Shown: piece by piece, positions 25,124 through 32,979 of the stretch | Numbering within the stretch: the first letter of the stretch is position 1 | Layout: each line of letters starts with the position of its first letter | Source of the DNA: Deltaproteobacteria bacterium | Lineage (GTDB): Bacteria > Myxococcota_A > UBA9160 > SMWR01 | Length of the DNA: 64,000 bases | Direction of reading: 5' to 3' | NCBI GenBank assembly: GCA_019310965.1 | Contig: JAFDDG010000011.1 | Location: forward strand, 61,007-125,006 | The notes under the pieces: generated by a model | What the model saw: the letters and a program-made list of their open reading frames with translations, nothing else | Told to the model about the DNA's origin: nothing | Database searches by the model: none | Program-made: the position numbers and the translations under genes

Positions 25124-27201
25124 CAGATCGAATCGGCTCCGGGTTCGAAGCGCACCACCACGAGGGCGTCGCTTGCGACTATGGTTCCGGCCGGCGGCGA
25201 CTGGGCAACCGCGTGACCGCGTCCCGAAATCTCCACCAGAAGGTCGGCGTTCGCTGTGACGGCTTTCACCTGCGCCACGGTGAGGCCGGCGAGGTCTGGC
25301 AGCAGCACCCGGTTCGACAAGCGCGTCATCTCGGGCATCGGGTTTCTGGGCGCGGGTGCTGCCTCCGCCGTCCGCTGCACCGCGGCCGGCGGCGGCGCGG
25401 CCGCGACTGCCCTCGGGGGCGTCGCTGAGGGCGCGGCCACCGGTGCCGGCGGCTTGCTCGAAGCTCGTGCCACCGCGACCTCGGGGAGCGCGGGCCGCGG
25501 GGCTGGTTCTGGCGTCGTCATGATCCCGAAGCGCGCGAGTTGTGCCGCCGCCACTCGTGCGAAGAGCGGCGCCGCCGCGGCACCGCCGGTGTGGAGCGGC
25601 CGACGGGGTTCGTCCAGTGCCACCACGATCACGGCGCGCGGGTGGTCTGCGGGTGCGATGCCGATGAACCAGGCCACGAAGCGCCTGTCGGAATACCTCC
25701 CCGCTTTGGGATCCCATTTCTGGGCCGTGCCGGTCTTGCCGGCCACCGGTACGCCGCTCAGTGCCGCCAGGCGCGCGGTCCCGCCGGTCTGGGTGACGCT
25801 CTCGAGCATCGAGACGACGCTGCGGGCGATCTCCGGTTCGAGTACCCGGCGTTCGTCGCTCGGCTGCGCCGGCTGCCAGGTGCCGCCCGCCGGTCGCCGT
25901 GCTGCGATCACGCGCGGGCGGATCCAACGCCCACCGTTGGCGAGGGCCGCCGTGGCCGCGGCGAGCTGTACGGGCGTCACGGCGGTGCCCTGGCCGTAGG
26001 CCAGGGTCGCGTGGTCGACCGGGCGGTTGCGCTTCAGGTCGCGCAGCAGGCCGGCGGACTCGTCCGGAAAGCCACTTCCCGTCGGCGAGCCGAAGCCGAA
26101 GCGGCGCAGCATGTCGACGTGCGCGTGCGGACCCAGTGCGTACGCGACCTTGACGGCACCGATGTTGCTCGACACCTGGAGGATCTCTCGCAGCGACAAC
26201 ATGCCGTGGGGATGGTGGTCGCGAATCGTCATGCCGGGGATGCCGTATTCGCCCTCTTCGCAGTCGATGAGATCGCCCAGGTGCACGGCTTCGCCGGCCA
26301 GCGCCGCGGCCATCAGGAAGGCCTTGAAGGTCGAGCCCGGCTCGAGGGCGTCGAGGAAGGTGCGCGCGCGTGTGTCCGCGAAGCGCATCTTGCGGAAGCC
26401 GTTCGGATCAAAGCTCGGCGCCTCGGCCAGCGCCAGGATGTCGCCGCTGTGCGGATCGAGCGAAACCACGATGCCGGACTTCGCGCCGGTGCGCGCGAGG
26501 CTGTCGTTGAGGGCGAGGAGTGCTTCGGATTGGACCGTCGCGTCGAGGGTGAGGGTGACGTCGCCGCCCGCCGTGCTCCAGTATTCGTTGCCGTGGTCCA
26601 CCAGCAGCTGGCCCGAGCCGTCGCGTTCGACGGGCAGTCGCCGGGGGGTGCCGCGCAGCCAGGCGTCTTCGGCCTGCTCGACGCCGCGCACCCCGTCGCC
26701 GTCTATATTCGCGAAGCCGACGAGCTGGGGGGCCAGCGGGCCGGTGGGGTAGGTGCGGCGCGGCTCGTGCACGATGCCGATGCCCCGCAGGCCGAGGGCC
26801 TGCACCCGTTCGGCCTGGTCCTTGCTCACCCAGCGCGCGATGAAGACGAACGAGCTGTTGCTCGCGAGCCGGTTGGCAACGCGCGCGGCGTCGCGGCCGA
26901 GCGCCCGGGCCAGGGCGCGCGCCGCGCCGCGCGGGTCTTCCAGCGATTTCGGGGTCGCGTAGATCGACGGGGCGTCGACCGAGAGCGCGAGTTCGAATCC
27001 GTTGCGATCGAAGATGCTGCCGCGCTCCGGTGGCAGCGTGAGGACGCTGCCGAGCTGGGCCTTGCCGAGGTTGCCGCCGCGCTCGTCGAGCACGGAGAGG
27101 TGGGCGGCGCGGGCGGCGAGGCCGAGAAAGGCGACGACCAGCGCGAGGCGCGCGATCGCCATGCGCCGCTGCAGGTTCGCTCCCGTGCCCGCGCGTTTCA
27201 T
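25123..27201 (-). CDS. ftsI: septal transpeptidase FtsI (PBP3) with C-terminal PASTA domain
   Basis: 692 residues. One N-terminal membrane helix (~15-33) precedes the dimerisation domain and the transpeptidase domain. Active-site motifs are intact: SxxK at 290-293 (STFK), SSN at 344-346 and KTG at 489-491. A linker rich in Ala, Pro and Ser follows. The last ~65 residues form one PASTA domain ('DLAGLTVAQVKAVTANADL', 'QSPPAGTIV'). PASTA-tailed FtsI is common in Gram-positive bacteria and some deltaproteobacterial lineages, but not in E. coli. It crosslinks septal peptidoglycan with FtsW. The ATG overlaps the ftsL stop (ATGA). Confidence 0.96.
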   Translation of the reverse strand: MKRAGTGANLQRRMAIARLALVVAFLGLAARAAHLSVLDERGGNLGKAQLGSVLTLPPERGSIFDRNGFELALSVDAPSIYATPKSLEDPRGAARALARALGRDAARVANRLASNSSFVFIARWVSKDQAERVQALGLRGIGIVHEPRRTYPTGPLAPQLVGFANIDGDGVRGVEQAEDAWLRGTPRRLPVERDGSGQLLVDHGNEYWSTAGGDVTLTLDATVQSEALLALNDSLARTGAKSGIVVSLDPHSGDILALAEAPSFDPNGFRKMRFADTRARTFLDALEPGSTFKAFLMAAALAGEAVHLGDLIDCEEGEYGIPGMTIRDHHPHGMLSLREILQVSSNIGAVKVAYALGPHAHVDMLRRFGFGSPTGSGFPDESAGLLRDLKRNRPVDHATLAYGQGTAVTPVQLAAATAALANGGRWIRPRVIAARRPAGGTWQPAQPSDERRVLEPEIARSVVSMLESVTQTGGTARLAALSGVPVAGKTGTAQKWDPKAGRYSDRRFVAWFIGIAPADHPRAVIVVALDEPRRPLHTGGAAAAPLFARVAAAQLARFGIMTTPEPAPRPALPEVAVARASSKPPAPVAAPSATPPRAVAAAPPPAAVQRTAEAAPAPRNPMPEMTRLSNRVLLPDLAGLTVAQVKAVTANADLLVEISGRGHAVAQSPPAGTIVASDALVVVRFEPGADSI

Positions 27202-27578
27202 GGGCGCACGCCCAGGCGGGCTGTCGGCGTGACGGCGTCCTTCGGCGGCGCCAGCGTGCGGATCCGAGCCGGGCGCACGAAGCCGCGCTCCCGTGCCAGC
27301 TTCGCCAGCCGCGAGGGCTCGCGCAGCGCGCGGACCTCGGCCAGCACGCCGCGCCGCTCTTCGAGCAGCGCGCGCTCCTGGCGCACGGCGTTGGCCAGGC
27401 CATAGCGCACCCGAATCAGATCGACCCGCACGGCCACCACTCCGAGTGCGCAGACCAGCGAGATGCCGATGATCGCCGGTGCGATGCGGCGCAGGGTGCT
27501 GGGCAGGGCGCTTGCGCGCGCGACATCGCGTCCGACCAGGTCGAGTCGGGCGGCGTTGGCGGCGATTCCTCGTTTCAT
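27198..27578 (-). CDS. ftsL: cell division protein FtsL
   Basis: 126 residues. A short basic N-terminus, one membrane helix (IIGISLVCALGVVAVRV) and a coiled-coil-prone segment (VRQERALLEERRGVLAEVRAL) form the standard FtsL design. Sequence conservation in this family is weak. The assignment rests on architecture and on its place between rsmH and ftsI, with ATGA overlaps on both sides. Confidence 0.9.
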   Translation of the reverse strand: MKRGIAANAARLDLVGRDVARASALPSTLRRIAPAIIGISLVCALGVVAVRVDLIRVRYGLANAVRQERALLEERRGVLAEVRALREPSRLAKLARERGFVRPARIRTLAPPKDAVTPTARLGVRP

Positions 27579-28525
27579 ACGGCCTCCGGCAAGCGTCGCG
27601 CCGCGCGCAGGCGTGCCGAACGAGCGCGCGGGTTGGCCCGCACCTCCTCCGGTGTCGGGCGCACGGGACGACGGGTAAGCAGCTCGACGCGGCGCACGCC
27701 GGCGCACACGCACACGGGCGTCTCCGGGGGGCAGGTGCAGCGCCGGGCCGCGTCGCGCAGGTGGTTCTTCACGATCCGGTCCTCCAGCGAGTGATAGGCG
27801 AGCACCACCACGCAGCGGCCGGGCCGCAGCGCATCGATGGCGGCCTCGAGCCCCTCGCCGAGTGCCTCCAGCTCGTCGTTCACGGCGATGCGCAGTGCCT
27901 GGAAGACCAGGGTGGCCGGGTTGTGCTTGCGTCCGCGGCCCACGCCGGCCGCCTCGATCACCGCGACCAGGTCGCCGACCGTGCGCAGCGGGCTCGAGCG
28001 TCGGGCGTCGACGATGGCCGCCGCCAGGCGTCTGGATCCGCGCAGGTCGCCGTACTCGCGGAAGGTGCGAGCCAGCTCTGCGCTCGAGAGACGCGCCAAC
28101 AGGTCGGCGGCCGTCTCGCCGTTGTCGCGATCCATCCGCATGTCGAGCGGTGCGTCGGTGTGCGCGAAGCTGAAGCCGCGTTCCCTGCGATCCAGCTGCG
28201 GCGACGAGACGCCGAGATCGAGCAGCACACCGTCGACGCGCGTCTGATCCAGCTGCTCGAGCACCCGGGTGAGATCGCGGAACGATGCCTGCACGGTGCG
28301 CAGGCGTTCGCCATAGCCGGCGAGCCGCTCTCGGGCGGCGTGGAGCGCGTCTGGGTCGCGGTCGAGGCCGATCAGAATGCCGTCGGGAGCGCTGCGCTCC
28401 AGGATCTCCGCCGCGTGACCACCGCCACCGAGGGTGCCGTCGACGAAGCTGCCGTGGGGAAAGGGGGCCAAGTATTCCAGGGTCTCGGAGAGGAGCGCCG
28501 GAGTGTGGGAGAAGGAGCCGGCCAT
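27575..28525 (-). CDS. rsmH: 16S rRNA (cytosine1402-N4)-methyltransferase
   Basis: 316 residues starting 'AGSFSHTPALLSETLEYL', the family N-terminus. The SAM-binding motif is 'VDGTLGGGGHAAEIL', and 'LLDLGVSSPQLD' and 'AYHSLEDRIVK' are conserved. The frame is open for another 74 codons upstream to a GTG at 28747, but that extension is not family-like and would make the protein unusually long. A GGGAGG lies 12 bases before the chosen ATG. Confidence 0.96.
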   Translation of the reverse strand: MAGSFSHTPALLSETLEYLAPFPHGSFVDGTLGGGGHAAEILERSAPDGILIGLDRDPDALHAARERLAGYGERLRTVQASFRDLTRVLEQLDQTRVDGVLLDLGVSSPQLDRRERGFSFAHTDAPLDMRMDRDNGETAADLLARLSSAELARTFREYGDLRGSRRLAAAIVDARRSSPLRTVGDLVAVIEAAGVGRGRKHNPATLVFQALRIAVNDELEALGEGLEAAIDALRPGRCVVVLAYHSLEDRIVKNHLRDAARRCTCPPETPVCVCAGVRRVELLTRRPVRPTPEEVRANPRARSARLRAARRLPEAV

Positions 28526-28770
28526 GGAGCGGAGTGCCTCCCGCCAGCCCTTGGGACGGGCGCTGTGAGTGAGTGGTTCCGACGAAAGGTCTGGGGTGCC
28601 CCGGTGCTGCCGATTTCGCGGGAGCGGCTCGTCCCCCCCAGTAACTCCCCACTCGCCACGAGCAGGCCGCCCCGGGGACACCCCTAGACCGTTTTCGTCC
28701 AGAGAAGCCTTCCGGCTTCCCGGGGAGGAGCGGGCTGGCTCCTCCACAACCTCTCACCCGTAAACTCCTT
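28526..28770 (-). promoter_or_regulatory. long mraZ-rsmH spacer with a GGAA-capped hairpin
   Basis: This 245-base gap is the only long one in the front half of the cluster. On the minus strand 28721-28706 folds as GAAGCC-GGAA-GGCTTC, a 6-bp stem with a GNRA tetraloop, inside a generally GC-rich leader. It is open in the rsmH frame, so it could also encode an N-terminal extension. I see no known riboswitch. It may carry a second promoter or attenuator for the operon. Confidence 0.3.
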
Positions 28771-29214
28771 CTACGACCTCAGTTTTTCCGCGATCCCGGA
28801 TGAGATCTCGCGGAAATTGGCCTGGGTCAAATCGAGGTGCTCAGCCAACCTCGCCGTGTCCCAGAGTTCGACCGTCTGGCCGACCCCCGCGAGCGTCACG
28901 TCCTTCTGGATGTGAGCCTGCTCGCGCAGGTACTGGGGCACGAGAATGCGTCCCTGCTTGTCGATCGGAGCCTCGACGGCGCCGGATACCACCAGGCGCA
29001 CGAAGTCCTGGGCATCGGGGTCGACGGCGGCCTCGGCCACGATCTTCTTTTCGTAGCCGCACCAGTCCTTGGCCGGATACAGGCGCAGGCACTTCTGATC
29101 CCCGGTGAGGATCGGAGGCTGGTCGCTGCGCTTCTGGAGTTCCATGCGGTATCCTGCCGGAATGCTCAATCGACCTTTCGCGTCGATCGTATGCTTGTGG
29201 CGACCTCGAAACAT
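28771..29214 (-). CDS. mraZ: transcriptional regulator MraZ
   Basis: 147 residues, the standard length. Two tandem AbrB-like half-domains are visible: 'HTIDAKGRLSIPAGYR' and 'APIDKQGRILVPQYLRE'. MraZ forms a ring oligomer that binds TGGGN direct repeats upstream of its own gene and represses the dcw cluster. Such repeats are present here at 29265-29310. Confidence 0.97.
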   Translation of the reverse strand: MFRGRHKHTIDAKGRLSIPAGYRMELQKRSDQPPILTGDQKCLRLYPAKDWCGYEKKIVAEAAVDPDAQDFVRLVVSGAVEAPIDKQGRILVPQYLREQAHIQKDVTLAGVGQTVELWDTARLAEHLDLTQANFREISSGIAEKLRS

Positions 29215-29264
29215 CGGCGGGTTCGCGCTCCTTGCGCCCGGTGGGTGACGCGCTTACCACTTCA

Positions 29265-29318
29265 TCCCACCAAGTCCCACCCGAGCGCCTCTATACGCCA
29301 CAGTTTCCCACCTCGCAA
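29265..29318 (-). promoter_or_regulatory. mraZ promoter with three TGGGA MraZ boxes
   Basis: On the minus strand TTGCGA (29318-29313), a 17-base spacer and TATAGA (29295-29290) make a good sigma-70 promoter. TGGGA occurs at 29310-29306 between the -35 and -10, and twice downstream at 29279-29275 and 29269-29265. The downstream pair is separated by exactly 5 bases, the arrangement known for MraZ operators. This predicts autorepression of the whole cluster. The rest of the gap to 29518 is somewhat AT-richer (runs of T and A near 29331-29358) and shows no gene. Confidence 0.8.
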
Positions 29319-29518
29319 TGAAAAAGCCCATGTTTTTCGCCTACCCACGCACTTTTTTTGCCGGCTGCAGAAAGACCCAAGATGTCGCGGTAGCCGTTCG
29401 CTGCAGCTACAAGATGAGGGTGACGAAAACGGGGCGAAAAAATCGTACGGACGCGGAGTTAGGCGTCGAACGTCGGGGAATTCGCGAACTCGGGAGAAAT
29501 CCGGGTGGGATGGTGGCG

Positions 29519-30577
29519 CTAGGCTGCGCCTAGACCGGGAAAGCGCTCTCCGTGGACAGCGTCGAGCTGCTCGATCAGGCGCTCGAGCGGGCCCCCGGGC
29601 TCCGGCGTGAGCGCTGCGGGAGACTCGCTTGGCCCCGGATCGAGAAGTCCGTCGAGTACAGCCCGGGTTCCCTGCTCGAGGCCGGAGAGCGCGTAGCCGC
29701 CCTCCAACACGCAGACCAGGCGGCCGTCGCATAGTTCGTCGGCCAGGCAGCGAACCAACCGGGTCATGTCGGCGTAACCGGCTTCGGAGACCGCCATCGC
29801 AGCCAGCGGATCATCTCGGTGAGCGTCGAAGCCGCACGAGATCAGGATCATCTCGGGCTGGAAGCTCCGCGCCACCGGCACCAGCACGCGTTGGAGCGCA
29901 CCCAGGTACTCCGCGTCGCCACACCCGGCGGGCAGGGGCAGGTTCACGGTTGCGCCGAGCCCCGCCCCGCTGCCGGCTTCGCCGACGGCGCCGGTACCCG
30001 GGTAGTAGGGGTACTGGTGGGTCGAGAAATAGAGGACATCGCGGTCGCTCTCGAAGATGTGTTGCGTACCGTTTCCGTGATGCACGTCCCAGTCGAGGAT
30101 CAGCACGCGCTCGACGCCCTCTTGCGCGCGTATGGCTTGTGCGGCGACGGCGACGTTGTTGAGCAGGCAGAAACCCATGGCGTGGCCGGCCTCGGCGTGG
30201 TGGCCGGGGGGACGCACGGCGGCGAGGCCATTGGCCAGCTCGCCCCGTGCGACGGCGCAGGCGAGATCGAGTGCGGCGCCGGCGGCCAAGCGCGCCACCA
30301 CCGCGCTTCGCTCGGAGACGAAGGTGTCGGGGTCGAGCTGTGCCGGCGCCTGCTCCACGGCGGCGTCGAGCAGCCCGAGGTGTGCGCGATCGTGCACGCG
30401 TAGGAGTTCGTCGTTGCTGGCGAGCTGCGGTGGCCGGGCTTCGAGCTCGTCCGCACGTTGCGCGATGGCCCGGTGCACCGCGTCGAGCCGCTCCGGCCGC
30501 TCCGGATGTTCCGCCGGCCCGCGGTGCTCCAAGAAGCGCCGGTCCTCGATCACGCCGGTTGCTCCGCGGTTTCGCAT
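29519..30577 (-). CDS. histone deacetylase family protein (AcuC/HDAC-like)
   Basis: 352 residues. The arginase-deacetylase fold is recognised from 'RPPGHHAEAGHAMGFCLLN', 'LILDWDVHHGNGTQ' (zinc ligands) and 'LISCGFDAHRDDPL'. It should be a zinc-dependent deacetylase of small molecules or proteins; bacterial relatives act on polyamines, acetoin-pathway proteins or acetylated lysines, and the sequence does not decide which. The start is 'RNRGATGVIEDRRFLEHRG'; another in-frame start lies nine codons upstream. It follows phaR by 178 bases, so it may or may not share its transcript. Confidence 0.93.
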   Translation of the reverse strand: MRNRGATGVIEDRRFLEHRGPAEHPERPERLDAVHRAIAQRADELEARPPQLASNDELLRVHDRAHLGLLDAAVEQAPAQLDPDTFVSERSAVVARLAAGAALDLACAVARGELANGLAAVRPPGHHAEAGHAMGFCLLNNVAVAAQAIRAQEGVERVLILDWDVHHGNGTQHIFESDRDVLYFSTHQYPYYPGTGAVGEAGSGAGLGATVNLPLPAGCGDAEYLGALQRVLVPVARSFQPEMILISCGFDAHRDDPLAAMAVSEAGYADMTRLVRCLADELCDGRLVCVLEGGYALSGLEQGTRAVLDGLLDPGPSESPAALTPEPGGPLERLIEQLDAVHGERFPGLGAA

Positions 30578-30755
30578 TGCCGACGATGGTACGGGACGCG
30601 CCACGGCGATGCCGATGCGGTTCGCGGCTTGCGTCGCCGGATCTGCTCGGCACGACTGGGGGACGCGCGCTGATCGAGGTGCGGTTGGCGGACCGCGAAT
30701 CGGTGTTCGCCCGAGCGCTTGGCGTCGTCATCCTCGGGCAGGGGTGCGGCAGACC

Positions 30756-31292
30756 TCAGTCGTCGGCAGTCGGGGCCTGGCGGCTCTGCTCGAGCATCTC
30801 GATGGCTTCGGCCACCCGCTCGAGGTTCTGGTTGAGCGTCTCGATATCCGAGCGCCGAGGCAGGTCGAGTAGCTTGAAGACGCGCTCGACGGCGTTCTGC
30901 ACGATGTTGTCGAAATCCGGTGTGCCGGAGCTGACCCACTCGCGGAAGCGATCGCGCTCCCTCTCGTTGAGGTCCGAAATGCGGCGCACGTTGTCGCGGA
31001 TGTCGCCGCCCGCATCGCCGATGCCGCGTTTGATGGCTCCGTAGAGCGCGTCGCCGCCCTTCTGGAAGAGGTCGGTGAAGAGCGTCCTCGGCACCTCGCG
31101 GCCCGTGCGCTCGCTCTCCACCAGGATCTGCGAGAGGGCGACGTTGGTGATGTCCTCGCCCGTCTCGTTGTCGATGACGCGAACTTCATCGCCGTCTTCG
31201 AGGAGCTGCGAGATCCCCTTGAGCGTGATGTAGCGGCTGGTCTCGGTGTTGTAGAGCTTGCGATTCGCGTAGCGCTTGATGAGAACCGTCAT
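30756..31292 (-). CDS. phaR: polyhydroxyalkanoate synthesis regulator PhaR-like
   Basis: 178 residues. The PHB-accumulation DNA-binding domain is at the N-terminus: 'IKRYANRKLYNTETSRYITL' is diagnostic. An acidic helical region ('DRFREWVSSGTPDFDNIV') and a short coiled coil (SDIETLNQNLERVAEAIEML) follow. PhaR proteins sense PHA granules and repress phasin genes. No PHA synthase or phasin gene is in this window, so the target is not visible. No clear ribosome site precedes the chosen ATG. Confidence 0.88.
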   Translation of the reverse strand: MTVLIKRYANRKLYNTETSRYITLKGISQLLEDGDEVRVIDNETGEDITNVALSQILVESERTGREVPRTLFTDLFQKGGDALYGAIKRGIGDAGGDIRDNVRRISDLNERERDRFREWVSSGTPDFDNIVQNAVERVFKLLDLPRRSDIETLNQNLERVAEAIEMLEQSRQAPTADD

Positions 31293-31342
31293 GGGGGGCG
31301 CGGCCTCGCTTCGACGCACTGCGTCGTTCGCGCGACCCTAGC

Positions 31343-31801
31343 CTATTCCACTTTGACGCGCTGTACGCGGCGCGGGCCGGGCTTGTGTCGTGCGGGGCGC
31401 GGGCGCGGTGAGCGCTCCGCGGCCTTCGGGCGCCCCCCGAGTTCCCACAAGATCTCGCGCAAGCCGAGCAGGGTGCGCAGCACCAGGCGCGCGTCCGGGT
31501 CATCCTGCGCGCGCGTCTCCCAGCGCGTGATCTCGTCGCCGAGCGCGGCCATCACGCCCGCCAGCAGCCGCGCCTCGTCGCCGTCCGTGCGTGGATCGAG
31601 CTCGTTGGTCAGGTCGTGGAACAGCCGCGCCAGTGGCGCCAAGGCGCCGTGCGCGGCGGCCGCTTCGCCGAGAGTCGAGAGGGCGGCCGCATCGAGCAGC
31701 GCGTGCAGTGCGGCTACGGCCTCGGCTGCTGCCACCCGCGCGTGGCGCCGCGCGCGCCGCAATGCTTGTTGCGGAGTTTCGGGCGGAGTGTGGCCGCTCA
31801 T
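31343..31801 (-). CDS. helical protein of unknown function linked to two ArsA-type ATPases
   Basis: 152 residues, mostly Ala/Leu/Arg-rich helix, with a basic Pro-rich tail (RSPRPRPARHKPGPRR). No family recognised. Its ATG overlaps the stop of the second ArsA-type ATPase (ATGA), so it is co-translated with that gene. It could be a partner of the ATPases or a regulator. The middle segment 'LARLFHDLTNELDPRTDGDE' is the most distinctive part. Confidence 0.6.
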   Translation of the reverse strand: MSGHTPPETPQQALRRARRHARVAAAEAVAALHALLDAAALSTLGEAAAAHGALAPLARLFHDLTNELDPRTDGDEARLLAGVMAALGDEITRWETRAQDDPDARLVLRTLLGLREILWELGGRPKAAERSPRPRPARHKPGPRRVQRVKVE

Positions 31802-32979
31802 GTGGTGGCGTTCCCGAAGACGGCGGCGGCCATGCGTGCGAGCCCGTCGAGATCGTGCACGTCCTCCGGCAGCTCGGGGATGACGGCCCAGAAGCCGCCG
31901 GCGCCGGTCGCCGCCTTGCGCAGCTCTCGCAGCGCCCTTCCGTCACGGCGCACCACCGCAGCGTAATCGCTGGCGACGGCCAGCGTCGCCTCCGCCGCTC
32001 GCTGCGGGGCGCCGGTGCTGGCGAGTGCCTCGGCCAGGGCGGACAGGTCCGCGGCGCTGGCGTCGAGATTCGGCGGGGGTTCGTGAAGCTCGTCGGTACC
32101 GGGCCACGAGTGCACGCGGTTTGCGATCACGCCCGCCAGCGTGACGCCGTAGTCGGACAGGCGCCCGCGAAAGTCGAGAGCCTGGCGCACCGAAGCCCGC
32201 GCCGGCCCGGTGACCAGCACGTAACTCGCTTGGGGCCCCAACAGCACGCCGCGCACCTCGTTGGCGCGCGCCCGAAACTCCGGCGACATGCCTTCGAAGG
32301 CCAGCAGGAACTCCGACACGTCCTCGAGGAAAGAGAGGCCCGAGACGCGTTCGAGCGCTTGCAGCACCCTGCGCGTGCCCTGCTGGAAGAGCCGAAAGCC
32401 GAAGCGTCCCGCGGCGAATGCCGGGTGGATCAGCATCTGCACCACGCGGCTCTCGAGCAGCTCGATCAGGCGCTGCGGCGCCTCGAGAAAGTCGAGGGCG
32501 TGTTGCGCCGGCGGCGTGTCGACGATGACCACGTCGTAGTCGTCGTTCTGCCAGAGGTCGTAGACCTTCTCCATCGCGGAGTACTCGACGCTGCCTGCAA
32601 GCGTCTCCGAGATGTGCTGATAGATGGGGTTGCCAAGGATACGCTCCCGCGCGTCCGAGCTCTCGGCGAAGCGCTCCACCAGGTCGTCGAAGGTGCGCTT
32701 CATGTCGAGCATGACGGCGTGGAGGCAGCCCTCCGGCGGGACGCCCAGGGCGTCGAGCCGCGCGCGCGGCAGGGCGCGCGGCTCGTTGTCGAGCGCCTCC
32801 ACGCCGAGTGCGTCGGCCAGGCGCCGCGCCGGGTCGATCGTCAGCACCAGCGCGCGCCGACCCGTGCGAGCTGCCTCGAGCGCCAGCGCCGCGGCGACGG
32901 TCGTCTTGCCGACGCCGCCACAGCCGACGCACACCGTCAGGCCGGGCCCGAGCAGGTTCTGGGGCACCGCGCGCTTCAT
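31798..32979 (-). CDS. ArsA/GET3-family ATPase lacking the signature lysine
   Basis: 393 residues. The P-loop reads GCGGVGKTT (19-27): the Walker A lysine is present, but the signature lysine of the deviant motif (GKGGVGKT) is replaced by Cys20. 'LTIDPARRLADALG' and 'VIVDTPPAQHALDFLEAP' are switch regions typical of this family. Classic ArsA/GET3 ATPases energise arsenite export or membrane-protein insertion; neither partner is present here. The ATG overlaps the stop of the preceding paralogue (ATGA), pointing to a heterodimer in which one subunit supplies the missing lysine. Confidence 0.88.
   Translation of the reverse strand: MKRAVPQNLLGPGLTVCVGCGGVGKTTVAAALALEAARTGRRALVLTIDPARRLADALGVEALDNEPRALPRARLDALGVPPEGCLHAVMLDMKRTFDDLVERFAESSDARERILGNPIYQHISETLAGSVEYSAMEKVYDLWQNDDYDVVIVDTPPAQHALDFLEAPQRLIELLESRVVQMLIHPAFAAGRFGFRLFQQGTRRVLQALERVSGLSFLEDVSEFLLAFEGMSPEFRARANEVRGVLLGPQASYVLVTGPARASVRQALDFRGRLSDYGVTLAGVIANRVHSWPGTDELHEPPPNLDASAADLSALAEALASTGAPQRAAEATLAVASDYAAVVRRDGRALRELRKAATGAGGFWAVIPELPEDVHDLDGLARMAAAVFGNATT

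Noticed and set aside
28526..28747. N-terminal extension of RsmH from GTG 28747
   Set aside because: RsmH proteins start at the SHTPALL region; the extension is not family-like. Kept as a finding, not as the gene start.
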